A DNA stretch of 64,000 bases from an uncultured Bacilli bacterium. GTDB lineage: Bacteria > Bacillota_I > Bacilli_A > RF39 > UBA660. Below, in pieces: positions 46,227-54,998 of the stretch. Position numbers and translations under genes: made by a program. The notes under the pieces were generated by a model. The model ran no database searches. It was not told the origin of the DNA and saw nothing but the letters and a program-made list of their open reading frames with translations. Numbering within the stretch: the stretch's first letter is position 1; every line of letters starts with the position of its first letter. The stretch covers positions 139,698 through 203,697 of the forward strand of contig CAKOJR010000003.1 in NCBI GenBank assembly GCA_934090735.1, read 5' to 3'.

Positions 46227-46288
46227 TGGATTTCTTTTGGTATATTCCTTACTTTATGATAAAATATATCTTATATGAGGTGATGTAA

Positions 46289-47152
46289 ATGATAAAGGGA
46301 AAGCCTTTTGTTAAGTGGGCTGGTGGTAAGAGACAGATTATTGATAAGTTAAAGTTTTATGCACCTAATGAGTTTAATACTTATTATGAGCCATTTGTTG
46401 GTGGTGGGGCTTTGCTTTTTGAGTTATCACCTAGAAGTGCTGTTATTAATGATTGTAATAAAGAACTTATGAATGTGTATGAGTGTTTGAAGGATGCTAA
46501 AAAGTTTGATGCGATGTGCAGAGAACTTAATCATCATGAAGCAAATCATAGTGAAGAGTATTATTATGAAATTAGAAATTTAGATAGGGATAAGGCTAAG
46601 TTTAATAGGCTTGCTGATTATAAGAGAGCTGCTAGAACTATTTATTTAAATAAGGCTTGTTTTAATGGCTTATATAGAGTTAATAGTAAGAATGAGTTTA
46701 ATGTTCCTTTTGGAAAGAAGACTAGTGTTAATACTTATGAGGGTCAGAATTTAGGAATTATTTGTGGATATTTTAATTATAATGATATAAAGATGCTTTC
46801 TGTTGATTTTGAAGAAGCTGTTAAGGATGCTAAGAAGGGGGACTTTATTTATTTTGATCCACCATATGATTCAGATACTTCTATTTTTAATAGTTATACT
46901 GAGGAAGGCTTTGGTAAAAATGAACAAGTTAGGCTTGCTAGAGTTTTTAAGGAGTTAAGTGATAGAGGCTGTTATGTAATGCTTTCTAATAATAAGACTG
47001 GTTTAATTAGTGAACTATATAAAGATTATAATATTTATGTTATTGAAGCTAATCGTAATATTAATTCTAATGGTAAGAAGAGGGGCAAGGTTAAGGAAGT
47101 TATTATTACTAATTATGAGAATAATATGAGTTTTGATGAGAATGAAGGGTAA
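46289..47152 (+). CDS. dam: Dam-type DNA adenine methyltransferase (D12 class)
   Basis: N6-adenine methyltransferase. The 287 residues show FVKWAGGKRQIIDKL (SAM site, residues 7-21), YYEPFVGGGALLFEL, ACFNGLYRVNSKNEFNVPFGK (the Dam/DpnM D12 block), and the catalytic DPPY in GDFIYFDPPYDSD. These fit Dam/DpnM enzymes that methylate GATC; specificity here is inferred from family. No DpnII/Sau3AI-like nuclease is adjacent. The following gene encodes a protein with two HEPN-like motifs. Own short promoter region with RBS GAGGTGATG. Confidence 0.88.
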   Translation: MIKGKPFVKWAGGKRQIIDKLKFYAPNEFNTYYEPFVGGGALLFELSPRSAVINDCNKELMNVYECLKDAKKFDAMCRELNHHEANHSEEYYYEIRNLDRDKAKFNRLADYKRAARTIYLNKACFNGLYRVNSKNEFNVPFGKKTSVNTYEGQNLGIICGYFNYNDIKMLSVDFEEAVKDAKKGDFIYFDPPYDSDTSIFNSYTEEGFGKNEQVRLARVFKELSDRGCYVMLSNNKTGLISELYKDYNIYVIEANRNINSNGKKRGKVKEVIITNYENNMSFDENEG

Positions 47153-47178
47153 TGTTTTATCCTTTTTTTGTGATATGA

Positions 47179-47184
47179 TATAAT
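47179..47184 (+). promoter_or_regulatory. -10 element before the HEPN-like gene
   Basis: TATAAT, 28 nt before the start codon; -35 not clear. Confidence 0.45.
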
Positions 47185-47206
47185 TTAAAAGAGACAGGTG
47201 ATTTTT

Positions 47207-48883
47207 ATGGATAAAATTGATAGTATGTTAGATTATTATTCTGGGGCGAAGGCTTATTCTTTATTTTTACTTAATCAGTTTGTTGGTGATGAGTATGATG
47301 GTAGTTATATTCTTGATAAGAAGAATTATAATGCAGCTAGAGTAGCACTTATTAGTAATATACTTCTTGGAATAAAAGAAGATATTGTTACAAAGGCTCC
47401 GGAACTTAAGTTTGAGACACAGATATTTGCAGATGAATTAGCTAAGTCGGTTAGTATGATAGCAACTAAGACGGATAACGGTTATGTAATAGATGGTTAT
47501 AGTTTTAGTGATGCTGCGACTGTAGTTGCGATGATTCGTAATAAGCTTGCTCATGGTAATTTTATGTTTGATTTAGATCATAACAGGGTTATTTTAGATT
47601 TTGCTGGAAGAGGAGTAAAACTAAATATAGATAAGCTTGCTACTTTTGTAATTTATTCTCTTAAGAATTATTTTAGAAGAGTAAAAATGAAAGTTTGTGA
47701 GAAAAGTTTTGTTATGAATGAAAAAGCAGAAAAAAATAGAACTAAACCTTTGAAGGATAGTAAAGAAGTTAAGCGAGTTATATCTAATTTTAAAAAGGTG
47801 GAAGTTACTTTGAAAAGTAAAGATGGGGTAATTATTAGTAAGGATCTAGCGGATATGTTAGATGAGGTAATTGATGCTTATAAAAATACTTCTAATTTAA
47901 AAGTTTTTACTTTGTTTAAAGATATGGTTAAAGATAAGTATGATTTTGATTGGGATGTAAGATATGTTAAGTTTGATGATCTTGATGAGTTTGCAGATAG
48001 TTTGTTTGAGGTATTAAAGGATCAAGAATATACTGAAGCAGTGAATGCTATAGGTGATAAAGTTTTAAAGAGAGTTACGGAAGGGAAGAAGTTTAGTGAG
48101 ATAAGCGCTTCTTTTAATGATTTTATATTACTTGAGGCTGCGTATGACTTGCAATCTACTGATAAGGATAAAATTAGTAATTATATAGCAAATAAATATG
48201 GTAATTTCTTTGTTGCTAGTAATGAAGAACTTGCTGCTGCTGCAATTGGTTTATTTAATTCTTTATTTGGATATTTACATGATGATTTGTTAGATAATGA
48301 GAATGCTTTTACTAATAAAGATAATTCTGGTTTTGATTATAGTACGTTAGATTTTTCTGCATTTAATATTAGTTATTTAAAAGCTGATAATGGACCGATT
48401 GATACTTATAAGGAAACTTATATGGGAGCTTCTAAAAGACTTGCTGCTATTCAAAGTAAGATACAGAAAAATACTGAGAGTTTAAATGCGGTTAAGTTAA
48501 GTGGAAATACTAAGGCACAGGCAGTACTTAGTGCTAATTTAAATAATGATAAGATTTTAGAAGCAACTATGATTAGTGATGTAGCATCAGCTAAAGCAAC
48601 TTATGATGATGCGGTAGATTATGTAACTGATAATAGTTTACTTGTTTATAACAGAGGTATTATTAATGGAATAAGAAATAGTATTGCTCATGGTAAGTAT
48701 ACAGTTATACAGACTGGCTCTTTTGATAATATTAGAATATTATTTGAGGATATTTATGAAGGTGAAACTACATTTAAAACAGATATTTCAATTGCAGATT
48801 TTTTAGATTTTATATATTCTAGTGAAGCTAAAGTTGTTTCTTTTGTAAAGAGTAAAAAGAAAGTCAATGAAGTAAGTATATAG
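47207..48883 (+). CDS. Protein with two HEPN-like RNxxAHG repeats
   Basis: 558 residues from ATG 47207 (AGGTGAT upstream; an earlier in-frame GTG lies in that site). Two related segments occur: residues 108-155 with AMIRNKLAHGNFMFDLDHNR and about 487-540 with NGIRNSIAHGKYTVIQTGSF. Both have R-N-x-x-A-H-G, i.e. the Rx4H of HEPN ribonuclease domains, followed by an ILF/ILD strand and a DIxxLxxFI helix. This suggests an internal duplication with a spacer of helices. No other motif is recognised. Promoter TATAAT at 47179. It follows the Dam-type gene by 54 nt. A function as an RNase toxin or defence effector is inferred only. Confidence 0.6.
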   Translation: MDKIDSMLDYYSGAKAYSLFLLNQFVGDEYDGSYILDKKNYNAARVALISNILLGIKEDIVTKAPELKFETQIFADELAKSVSMIATKTDNGYVIDGYSFSDAATVVAMIRNKLAHGNFMFDLDHNRVILDFAGRGVKLNIDKLATFVIYSLKNYFRRVKMKVCEKSFVMNEKAEKNRTKPLKDSKEVKRVISNFKKVEVTLKSKDGVIISKDLADMLDEVIDAYKNTSNLKVFTLFKDMVKDKYDFDWDVRYVKFDDLDEFADSLFEVLKDQEYTEAVNAIGDKVLKRVTEGKKFSEISASFNDFILLEAAYDLQSTDKDKISNYIANKYGNFFVASNEELAAAAIGLFNSLFGYLHDDLLDNENAFTNKDNSGFDYSTLDFSAFNISYLKADNGPIDTYKETYMGASKRLAAIQSKIQKNTESLNAVKLSGNTKAQAVLSANLNNDKILEATMISDVASAKATYDDAVDYVTDNSLLVYNRGIINGIRNSIAHGKYTVIQTGSFDNIRILFEDIYEGETTFKTDISIADFLDFIYSSEAKVVSFVKSKKKVNEVSI

Positions 48884-48959
48884 TTTAGAATAAAGCCTGT
48901 TTTATTGTAAATAATAGTAATAAATGATATAATTTTTTGTGAATTAAGGTTGTGATTTA

Positions 48960-50102
48960 ATGTATAGAAAGACATATGCACTTATTGATTGTAATGTTAT
49001 AGAAGATAATGTTAAAGCAATAATAAAGGAGTACTCTTCTTATAAATATTATTTTGGAGTGGTTAAAGCTAATGCTTATGGGCATGGACTTGGAGTTATT
49101 AAGTATATGCTTAAGGCCGGCATTAATTATTTAGCAGTAGCTACTTTAGAAGAGGGATTAGAAGTTAGAAAAAGATATAGTGATGTCCCTATATTAGTTT
49201 TAGAGCCAGTTAGTGCTAGTGATGCTGAGGTTGCTTCAAAGAATAATATTACAATAACGATAGATAACAAAGATATTTTTGATGAGATTAAGAAAAAGAA
49301 AATAAGGGTTAAGTTTCATTTGAAGATTGATACGGGAATGAATAGATTTGGTGTTAAGTCTAGTGAGGTAGCTTTTTATATTTATAATAATTCAGACAAG
49401 AATTTATATATGGAAGGTGTGTTTACTCAGTTATATTCTGGAGTAGGAGATGAACTTAATAAAGAAGTATCTAGATTTAAAGATATAACTAAGGATATAG
49501 ATTTAAGTAAGGTGGATATTGTTCATTTAGATAGAAGTCTGACGATGGAGCAGCATAAGGCATTTGATTTTGCTACTGGAGTAAGATTAGGCGTTGTAAT
49601 GTATGGATTTGCGAAAAGATCATTTCCACTTTCTTGGAAGAGAAAACTTTATAATAAGTTAACTTTTAAGAAGTATGTTCCGGATGTTAGTCCTTTAAAA
49701 TTAAATACTGCATTTAAGTTTGTTACTAATGTGATGGAGATAAAAGAGATTAAGCCTGGAGAAGGTGTTGGATATGGTGGGATGTATGATGCTAAATCTA
49801 ATATTAAGATAGGGATTCTTCCTTATGGATTTGCAGATTTTGCACTTATTAAGCCATATTATGTTGAGATTAATGGTAAGAAGTATAAGACTATTACTAA
49901 TTATATGGATATAACTTCTGTTATAATTGATGATGATGTTAAATTAGGTGATGAGGTTATTATATTTGGTGATATGATTGGTATTCGTGAGATTGCTGGA
50001 TATACTGGAGTTAATGTGTATAAGTTAATTTGCAGTGTTACATACAGAGTACCAAGAATTTATGTTTATAATGGAAAGAGGATAGAAGATGAAGAAGTTT
50101 AG
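48960..50102 (+). CDS. alr: Alanine racemase-fold PLP enzyme
   Basis: Fold-type III PLP racemase, 380 residues. The PLP lysine is in YYFGVVKANAYGHGLGVIKY (about residue 37), with FHLKIDTGMNRFG and, near the second catalytic Tyr, GEGVGYGGMYDAKSNIKIGI. It departs from standard Alr in places: YMDITSVIIDD replaces the usual MCMDxxxxD, and VFTQLYSGVGDE replaces xxHFAxAD. It overlaps the ATP-grasp gene by 14 nt. Alanine racemase is the first choice; because of this partner, a racemase for another amino acid used in the cell wall cannot be excluded. Confidence 0.82.
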   Translation: MYRKTYALIDCNVIEDNVKAIIKEYSSYKYYFGVVKANAYGHGLGVIKYMLKAGINYLAVATLEEGLEVRKRYSDVPILVLEPVSASDAEVASKNNITITIDNKDIFDEIKKKKIRVKFHLKIDTGMNRFGVKSSEVAFYIYNNSDKNLYMEGVFTQLYSGVGDELNKEVSRFKDITKDIDLSKVDIVHLDRSLTMEQHKAFDFATGVRLGVVMYGFAKRSFPLSWKRKLYNKLTFKKYVPDVSPLKLNTAFKFVTNVMEIKEIKPGEGVGYGGMYDAKSNIKIGILPYGFADFALIKPYYVEINGKKYKTITNYMDITSVIIDDDVKLGDEVIIFGDMIGIREIAGYTGVNVYKLICSVTYRVPRIYVYNGKRIEDEEV

Positions 50103-51324
50103 AGCACTTATTATTGGAAATGATATTAATGCTTATTATTTAGCTAGATGTTATCATGAGTTTACGGGAGAGAAAGCAGATTTGCTTAGTATTATAATTC
50201 CTGGTGAGAAGCCTTTTGCTTATACGAGATATACTAAGATTTTAAATATTAAGTATGTAGAGAATTTATGGGATGAAAAAGTATTTTTAAGTGAATTAGA
50301 TAAGTATTATGAAGAGCATAAGAAGGAGAAAATACTTCTTGTTAGTAGTAATGAGACTTATGGTGAGTTTATAGCGAAGAATAAGAGTAAGCTTAAGAGT
50401 AAATTTTTCTTTAATTATCCTAGTGTTAAGTTACAACATACTTTGGTTAATAAGGAAGACTTTTATAAGACGTATGCAGATAGTGTAATTGATTTACCAA
50501 GAAGTATTTATTATGATTGTACTCTGGATGAAGAGATCAAACCTGAAGATATTACTTTCCCAGTAATTGTTAAACCAGCTAATGTTATCTTATTTAAGCA
50601 TATTAATTTTGCTGGTAAGAAGAAGATTTATAAGTTAGATACTATGGAAGAGTTACTTGATGTTATTGATAAGTTTAAGAAGGGTAATTATACAGATACA
50701 ATTATTATTCAAGAGTATATACCTGGTGATGATTCACATTTATTTGATGCAGTAGTTTATGCAGATAAGAATAAGAAGGTGAAGATGGTTTCTTTTGCTC
50801 AAATAGGTCTGCAAGAGCATGCTCCTAGAATGATTGGTAATGCAGCGGTTATTATTAATGGGTATTCACAGTATCCTGGGGTAGAAGAGCAAATTGAGAA
50901 GATTAGAAAGTTTACTGAAAAGATAGGATATCAAGGATTTGCTGAATTTGATATGAAGTATGATGCTAGAGATGGTAAGTATAAAGTAATGGAGATTAAT
51001 GCTAGACAGGGAAGATGTTCATATTATATTACACCTGCTGGATTTAATTTGATTGAGTTACTTTATAAGGATTTGATTGAAGGCAAGGAACTTGAATATA
51101 AAGTTTGTGATAAGGAAGTACTTGAGACGTTTGTACCTAAGTATGTGGTTAAGAAGTATATTACAAATGAAGAGTTTAAAAGGAAAGCTTTATCTATGTG
51201 GAAAGATAGAACCGAAGCACTTAATTATAAAAAGGATAATGGTTTCTTAAGAAAATTACTTCTATTAAAGATTAAATATAATTATATTAAGGCTTATAAA
51301 GAGTTTAAATGGGACTGGAAATAG
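50089..51324 (+). CDS. ATP-grasp ligase (D-aspartate ligase-like)
   Basis: 411 residues. An N-terminal nucleotide-binding-like part (KKFRALIIGNDINAYYLARC) precedes an ATP-grasp domain with FPVIVKPANV (Lys contacting ATP), IIIQEYIPGDD, GYQGFAEFDMKYD, and VMEINARQGRCSYYITPAGF (Mg ligands Glu and Asn). The overall pattern is like the D-aspartate ligase Asl(fm) of enterococci, which adds D-Asp to the peptidoglycan stem Lys and is encoded with an aspartate racemase. The racemase gene overlapping here strengthens that reading. Substrate unproven. A terminator follows directly. Confidence 0.72.
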   Translation: MKKFRALIIGNDINAYYLARCYHEFTGEKADLLSIIIPGEKPFAYTRYTKILNIKYVENLWDEKVFLSELDKYYEEHKKEKILLVSSNETYGEFIAKNKSKLKSKFFFNYPSVKLQHTLVNKEDFYKTYADSVIDLPRSIYYDCTLDEEIKPEDITFPVIVKPANVILFKHINFAGKKKIYKLDTMEELLDVIDKFKKGNYTDTIIIQEYIPGDDSHLFDAVVYADKNKKVKMVSFAQIGLQEHAPRMIGNAAVIINGYSQYPGVEEQIEKIRKFTEKIGYQGFAEFDMKYDARDGKYKVMEINARQGRCSYYITPAGFNLIELLYKDLIEGKELEYKVCDKEVLETFVPKYVVKKYITNEEFKRKALSMWKDRTEALNYKKDNGFLRKLLLLKIKYNYIKAYKEFKWDWK

Positions 51325-51334
51325 TCCTTTTTTC
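51311..51334 (+). terminator. Terminator after the ATP-grasp gene
   Basis: GGACT, loop GGAAAT, AGTCC, then TTTTTT. It overlaps the last codons of the gene. Confidence 0.8.
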
Positions 51335-51390
51335 TTTTATTTTATATGTTTTTATGATAAAATTTGGGTATATTTGAGGAGCGTGAGGGT

Positions 51391-51708
51391 GTGGAATTTA
51401 TTTGCTTATTTATTCCAGGAATTATTTCTAGTAGGATACATTTAAAATATTTTAGTAATAAATCTACTGAAGAAAAAGTATCTCTATATTTGATTTATAC
51501 TTTTATTATCAATATGGTTACGTTTACTTTTATTAATTTTTATTGTGAGGATGCATATACTGTATTTAACAATGATTTGTTTTCATTTAATTTTATTATG
51601 AAGTTTATGGCGTTTTCATTTGTAATTTCGGTAGTCCTTCCTTTAGTTTATTATTTTGTAACTAAAAATGTTAAGGTTAAGATAAGAGTTTGTAGGAGAA
51701 AAAAATGA
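51391..51708 (+). CDS. Small membrane protein of unknown function
   Basis: 105 residues from GTG 51391, chosen because GAGGAG lies 8-10 nt upstream; an earlier in-frame TTG at 51364 has no such site. Three hydrophobic segments (ICLFIPGIISSRIHL, VSLYLIYTFIINMVTFTFINF, FIMKFMAFSFVISVVLPLVYYFVT) and a basic tail RVCRRKK. No family recognised. It overlaps the OpgB-like gene by 4 nt, so the two are probably translated together and may act together in the envelope. Confidence 0.65.
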   Translation: MEFICLFIPGIISSRIHLKYFSNKSTEEKVSLYLIYTFIINMVTFTFINFYCEDAYTVFNNDLFSFNFIMKFMAFSFVISVVLPLVYYFVTKNVKVKIRVCRRKK

Positions 51709-53216
51709 AGAAGGTTTGGGTTTTTGGTAATTATATTTTGCTTTTTATTGCGCTTGTAATTTTTAATGGTACAAGATGGGTAATTGCGAATTTTTCTTTT
51801 GAGTCATTTGATGAAATTCTTTTTACGATTACGTCTCCTTTAGAAGGAACTGGTAATGGAATGATTTGGGGGTTTATTAAAGAGAATTTATTATGGCCAT
51901 TAGTTGTAGTTTTACTAATTATGTTATTTAGATTTATTTGTAAAAGATACAATCTTGAAGTTAGTTTAGAGATATTTAAGAAAAAATTTAATTTTGATAT
52001 GCTACATTTGAAGTTTTATAAGTTTTTAAAATTTGTACCAATTATTTTGTTTATACTTGCTTTTACGTTTATGGGAAAGAAACTTTATTTTTTTAAATAT
52101 TTAAAATATCAATTTATGGAATCTAATTATATAGAAGAAAACTATGTTGCACCAGAAAGTGTTAAAATTACATTTCCAGAGAAGAAGAGAAATTTGATTT
52201 ATATTTATCTAGAGTCTATGGAGATGACTTATGCTGATAAAGAAAATGGTGGAGCATATGATACTAATTATATAAGTGAGTTATCTAGTATTGCTAAGAA
52301 GAATATTAATTTTTCAAATACTGATAATTTAGGTGGTGCGTATGTTGTTGGACCTGCTACTTGGACGATTGGTGCAATGGTAGCACAGACTACTGGTCTT
52401 CCTTTGAAATCTCCTTTTAATGGAAATATGCTTACTAGATATTATGATAATATTTTGCCTGGTGCAAGTTCTCTAGGAGAAATTCTTGAGGATAGTGGTT
52501 ATAAGAATTATATAATGTTTGGTTCTAATGCAGAGTTTGCTGGTAGAGATGTGTATTTTAAGAATCATGGTAATTATGAAATTTATGATTATTATAGAGC
52601 TATAGATGATGGAATAATTGATGATGATTATTATGTATTCTGGGGATTAGAAGATGCTAAACTTTTTCCTTGGGCGAAGAAGGTATTAAAAAAGATTTCT
52701 AAAAATGATGAGCCATTTAATTTTACACTTCTTACTGTTGATACACATGCAATGGATGGTTATACAAGTGATTTTTGTAAGGATGTAAGTGATGATGTAT
52801 ATTTGAATGCTGTTGCTTGTTCTAGTTATCAAGTTGGGGAGTTTATTAAATGGTTGCAGAAACAAAGTTTTTATAAGGATACTACAATAGTGCTTGTTGG
52901 AGATCATTTAAGTATGAATAATTATTCTTTTAATAATATAAATGGTTATGATCGTAATGTATATAATGCTTTTATTAATAGTGCAGTAAGTAGTGATAAT
53001 ACTAATAACAGAGTGTTTTCAACTATGGATTATTTTCCAACAACAATTGCTGCTCTTGGGGCAACTATTGAAGGCGATAGATTAGGGCTTGGTACTAATT
53101 TATTTAGTGATAAGAAAACTTTAATTGAAGAGATAAGTAAGGATGAAGTTTATAAGGAATTATCTAAGAATTCTAGGTATTATAATAAATGTTTTGTAAA
53201 TAATGAATGTAATTAG
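51705..53216 (+). CDS. LtaS/OpgB-type phosphoglycerol transferase
   Basis: 503 residues: membrane helices at about 8-25, 60-78 and 108-125, then an extracellular alkaline-phosphatase-fold sulfatase domain. RNLIYIYLESMEMTYAD holds the metal-binding Glu; the segment ATWTIGAMVAQTTGLPLKSPFNGN resembles the active-site region of E. coli OpgB/MdoB (TIAGMVASQCGIPL), with Thr as nucleophile candidate; FTLLTVDTHAMDGY and VLVGDHLSM supply Asp and His ligands. It therefore probably transfers phosphoglycerol from phosphatidylglycerol to a glycan or glycolipid. LtaS-like lipoteichoic acid synthesis is the main alternative. Confidence 0.85.
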   Translation: MKKVWVFGNYILLFIALVIFNGTRWVIANFSFESFDEILFTITSPLEGTGNGMIWGFIKENLLWPLVVVLLIMLFRFICKRYNLEVSLEIFKKKFNFDMLHLKFYKFLKFVPIILFILAFTFMGKKLYFFKYLKYQFMESNYIEENYVAPESVKITFPEKKRNLIYIYLESMEMTYADKENGGAYDTNYISELSSIAKKNINFSNTDNLGGAYVVGPATWTIGAMVAQTTGLPLKSPFNGNMLTRYYDNILPGASSLGEILEDSGYKNYIMFGSNAEFAGRDVYFKNHGNYEIYDYYRAIDDGIIDDDYYVFWGLEDAKLFPWAKKVLKKISKNDEPFNFTLLTVDTHAMDGYTSDFCKDVSDDVYLNAVACSSYQVGEFIKWLQKQSFYKDTTIVLVGDHLSMNNYSFNNINGYDRNVYNAFINSAVSSDNTNNRVFSTMDYFPTTIAALGATIEGDRLGLGTNLFSDKKTLIEEISKDEVYKELSKNSRYYNKCFVNNECN

Positions 53217-53251
53217 GTTTAATAAATAATAAATTGAAGATAATAATACTG

Positions 53252-53584
53252 ATGTGTATGAGGAAGTATATTATTTTTAATTTATTTTTATTTTATGGGA
53301 TAGTTTTAAGTTGTTTGATATCTAGTAAAAGCTATGCTTATGAGACTAGTAATGTTGTGTATCCGGAAGGTGTTACTACACTTAATTTTAGTGATAGAAT
53401 AACTGATAAATATTTTGATAGAGTTTGTTCTTATGATGATTGTTTTGATTATTTGGGTGGTGATGTGAAAATTTTTATGAAGGATTTTAGTAATTACTTA
53501 GATAGTAAAAGTAGTACTGAATATAAGGAAATGATATATAGTAAAGGATATCCAATTACAAAAATTTATTATTCTAAAGATTAA
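53252..53584 (+). CDS. Small exported protein, unknown
   Basis: Start uncertain (ATG 53252 or 53258; no good ribosome-binding site; an in-frame TTG lies at 53234). An N-terminal export signal (YIIFNLFLFYGIVLSCLISSKSYA, with SYA before the likely cut) precedes a mature part of about 80 residues: YETSNVVYPEGVTTLNFSDR, then VCSYDDCFDYLGGDVKIFMK with two cysteines that could form a disulfide. No family recognised. Its end overlaps the convergent helicase gene by 11 nt. It may be transcribed with the OpgB-like gene. Confidence 0.5.
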   Translation: MCMRKYIIFNLFLFYGIVLSCLISSKSYAYETSNVVYPEGVTTLNFSDRITDKYFDRVCSYDDCFDYLGGDVKIFMKDFSNYLDSKSSTEYKEMIYSKGYPITKIYYSKD

Positions 53585-54926
53585 TTTCTTCAATATATTC
53601 TTTTCCGTATTTTTTAATTTCTGTAATAAATATAGATGGGTTGTTTTTGGGTACTAGTAGATAAGTATAGTTTTTTGATCTAGTAAGAGCAACATAGAAG
53701 AGTCTTCTTTCTTCTTCGTCTTGGTAAGAGTCTGTTTTAATTATTTTGTTTAATAGTTTGGGATTAGGTATTCTAGATGGAAAGCCATTTGTTTTGTTTT
53801 CAAGATTTATTATGATGGTATTATCAAATTCTAGACCTTTTGATTTGTGAATTGTTAAAAATTTGAGATTTTCAGTTTCTGTAATATTATAGTCGTCTTT
53901 GTCTTTATTATTTCTTCCCATTATAAGAGTTGTACCAAAGAGGCTAGGAATAATTTTATTTATAACATTTTGTTTATTTAAAAAATAAATTATTTTAATT
54001 GGTTTATTTAGATTTTTTTGACAGATTACAGTTTTTTCAATCTGTTTTTTATTTTGCATTATAAATTTATTTGCTAGGTTAATTGTTTCTTGATTATTAC
54101 GATAGTTCATAACTAATTTTAGGATAGTTATTTCTGGGATGTATTCTTTTATGTTTAGAAAGATACTTAAATCTAGTCCGCTAAATCTGTAGATAGATTG
54201 ATAGTCATCACCAACAAAGAAAATTTTGGCATTGTTAATTTTTTTGATTGCTAGTATTAGGTTAAGCCTAGTGTATGATGTGTCTTGAAATTCATCTATT
54301 ATAATAAATTTATAAGGAACTTTTTTGGTTTTGCTAGATATGAGTTTTTCAGCATTTATTATTAAATCATTAAAGTCATGAGTACCAGATGATTCTAGTT
54401 CTCTTTGATATATTAAATAGATATCAAGTATGATTTTTAAGTAGTCTTTATTTATAAAGTGGGATTTATTATAAAGGTTCCATAGGTTATTAATTGAGGA
54501 ATAGTTGGCTTTATATAGGTTAATAAATGTTTTTATATATGTTTTTAGATTTGAAATGGCTGTTTCAATACATATTCTTTTAATGATTTGAGATGTTTTT
54601 TTATTTGTTTTAGCATAGCTTTCAAAGTATTCATTAATGATATAGTTTAGGGTGTTGCCAGCAAGATGGTAGTTTTCATCTTTAATAATATTTATAGCTA
54701 GTTTATGGAATGTGGAGATTTCTATTTCTTTGTCACATTTCTTTTTAATGTCGTTTACTGATTCATTTGTAAAAGAGATAACAAGGATATCTTTTTCTTT
54801 GTAGATATTATTATCTATAAGGTAGTTTATTTTATTAATTATGGTATGTGTTTTTCCAGAACCAGCACCAGCGATGAGGAGGGTATCATTAAGTGATAGT
54901 ACTGCTTTTTGTTGTTCTTCGTTCAT
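53574..54926 (-). CDS. Compact UvrD-like superfamily 1 helicase
   Basis: 450 residues. Helicase motifs in order: Q-motif MNEEQQKAV, motif I IAGAGSGKTHTIINK (17-31), Ia ISFTNES, II FIIIDEFQDTSY (about 210-221), III FFVGDDYQSIYRF, IV MNYRN, V FLTIHKSKGLEFD, VI RRLFYVALTRSK. Much shorter than UvrD/PcrA (about 720 residues), so the 1B and 2B insertions must be reduced. It lies 48 bp downstream of addA on the same strand, separated by a terminator. Function in repair or as an accessory helicase is inferred. Confidence 0.85.
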   Translation of the reverse strand: MNEEQQKAVLSLNDTLLIAGAGSGKTHTIINKINYLIDNNIYKEKDILVISFTNESVNDIKKKCDKEIEISTFHKLAINIIKDENYHLAGNTLNYIINEYFESYAKTNKKTSQIIKRICIETAISNLKTYIKTFINLYKANYSSINNLWNLYNKSHFINKDYLKIILDIYLIYQRELESSGTHDFNDLIINAEKLISSKTKKVPYKFIIIDEFQDTSYTRLNLILAIKKINNAKIFFVGDDYQSIYRFSGLDLSIFLNIKEYIPEITILKLVMNYRNNQETINLANKFIMQNKKQIEKTVICQKNLNKPIKIIYFLNKQNVINKIIPSLFGTTLIMGRNNKDKDDYNITETENLKFLTIHKSKGLEFDNTIIINLENKTNGFPSRIPNPKLLNKIIKTDSYQDEEERRLFYVALTRSKNYTYLLVPKNNPSIFITEIKKYGKEYIEEINL

Positions 54927-54961
54927 GTTTATTAATATATGGCATTGTTTAAGTTAAGTCA

Positions 54962-54998
54962 AGAAAAAAGAACATTAATCAATTTTAGTTAATGTTCT
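54962..54998 (-). terminator. Terminator of addAB
   Basis: Minus strand: AGAACATTAA, loop, TTAATGTTCT followed by TTTTTCTTG. It overlaps the addA end. Confidence 0.8.
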
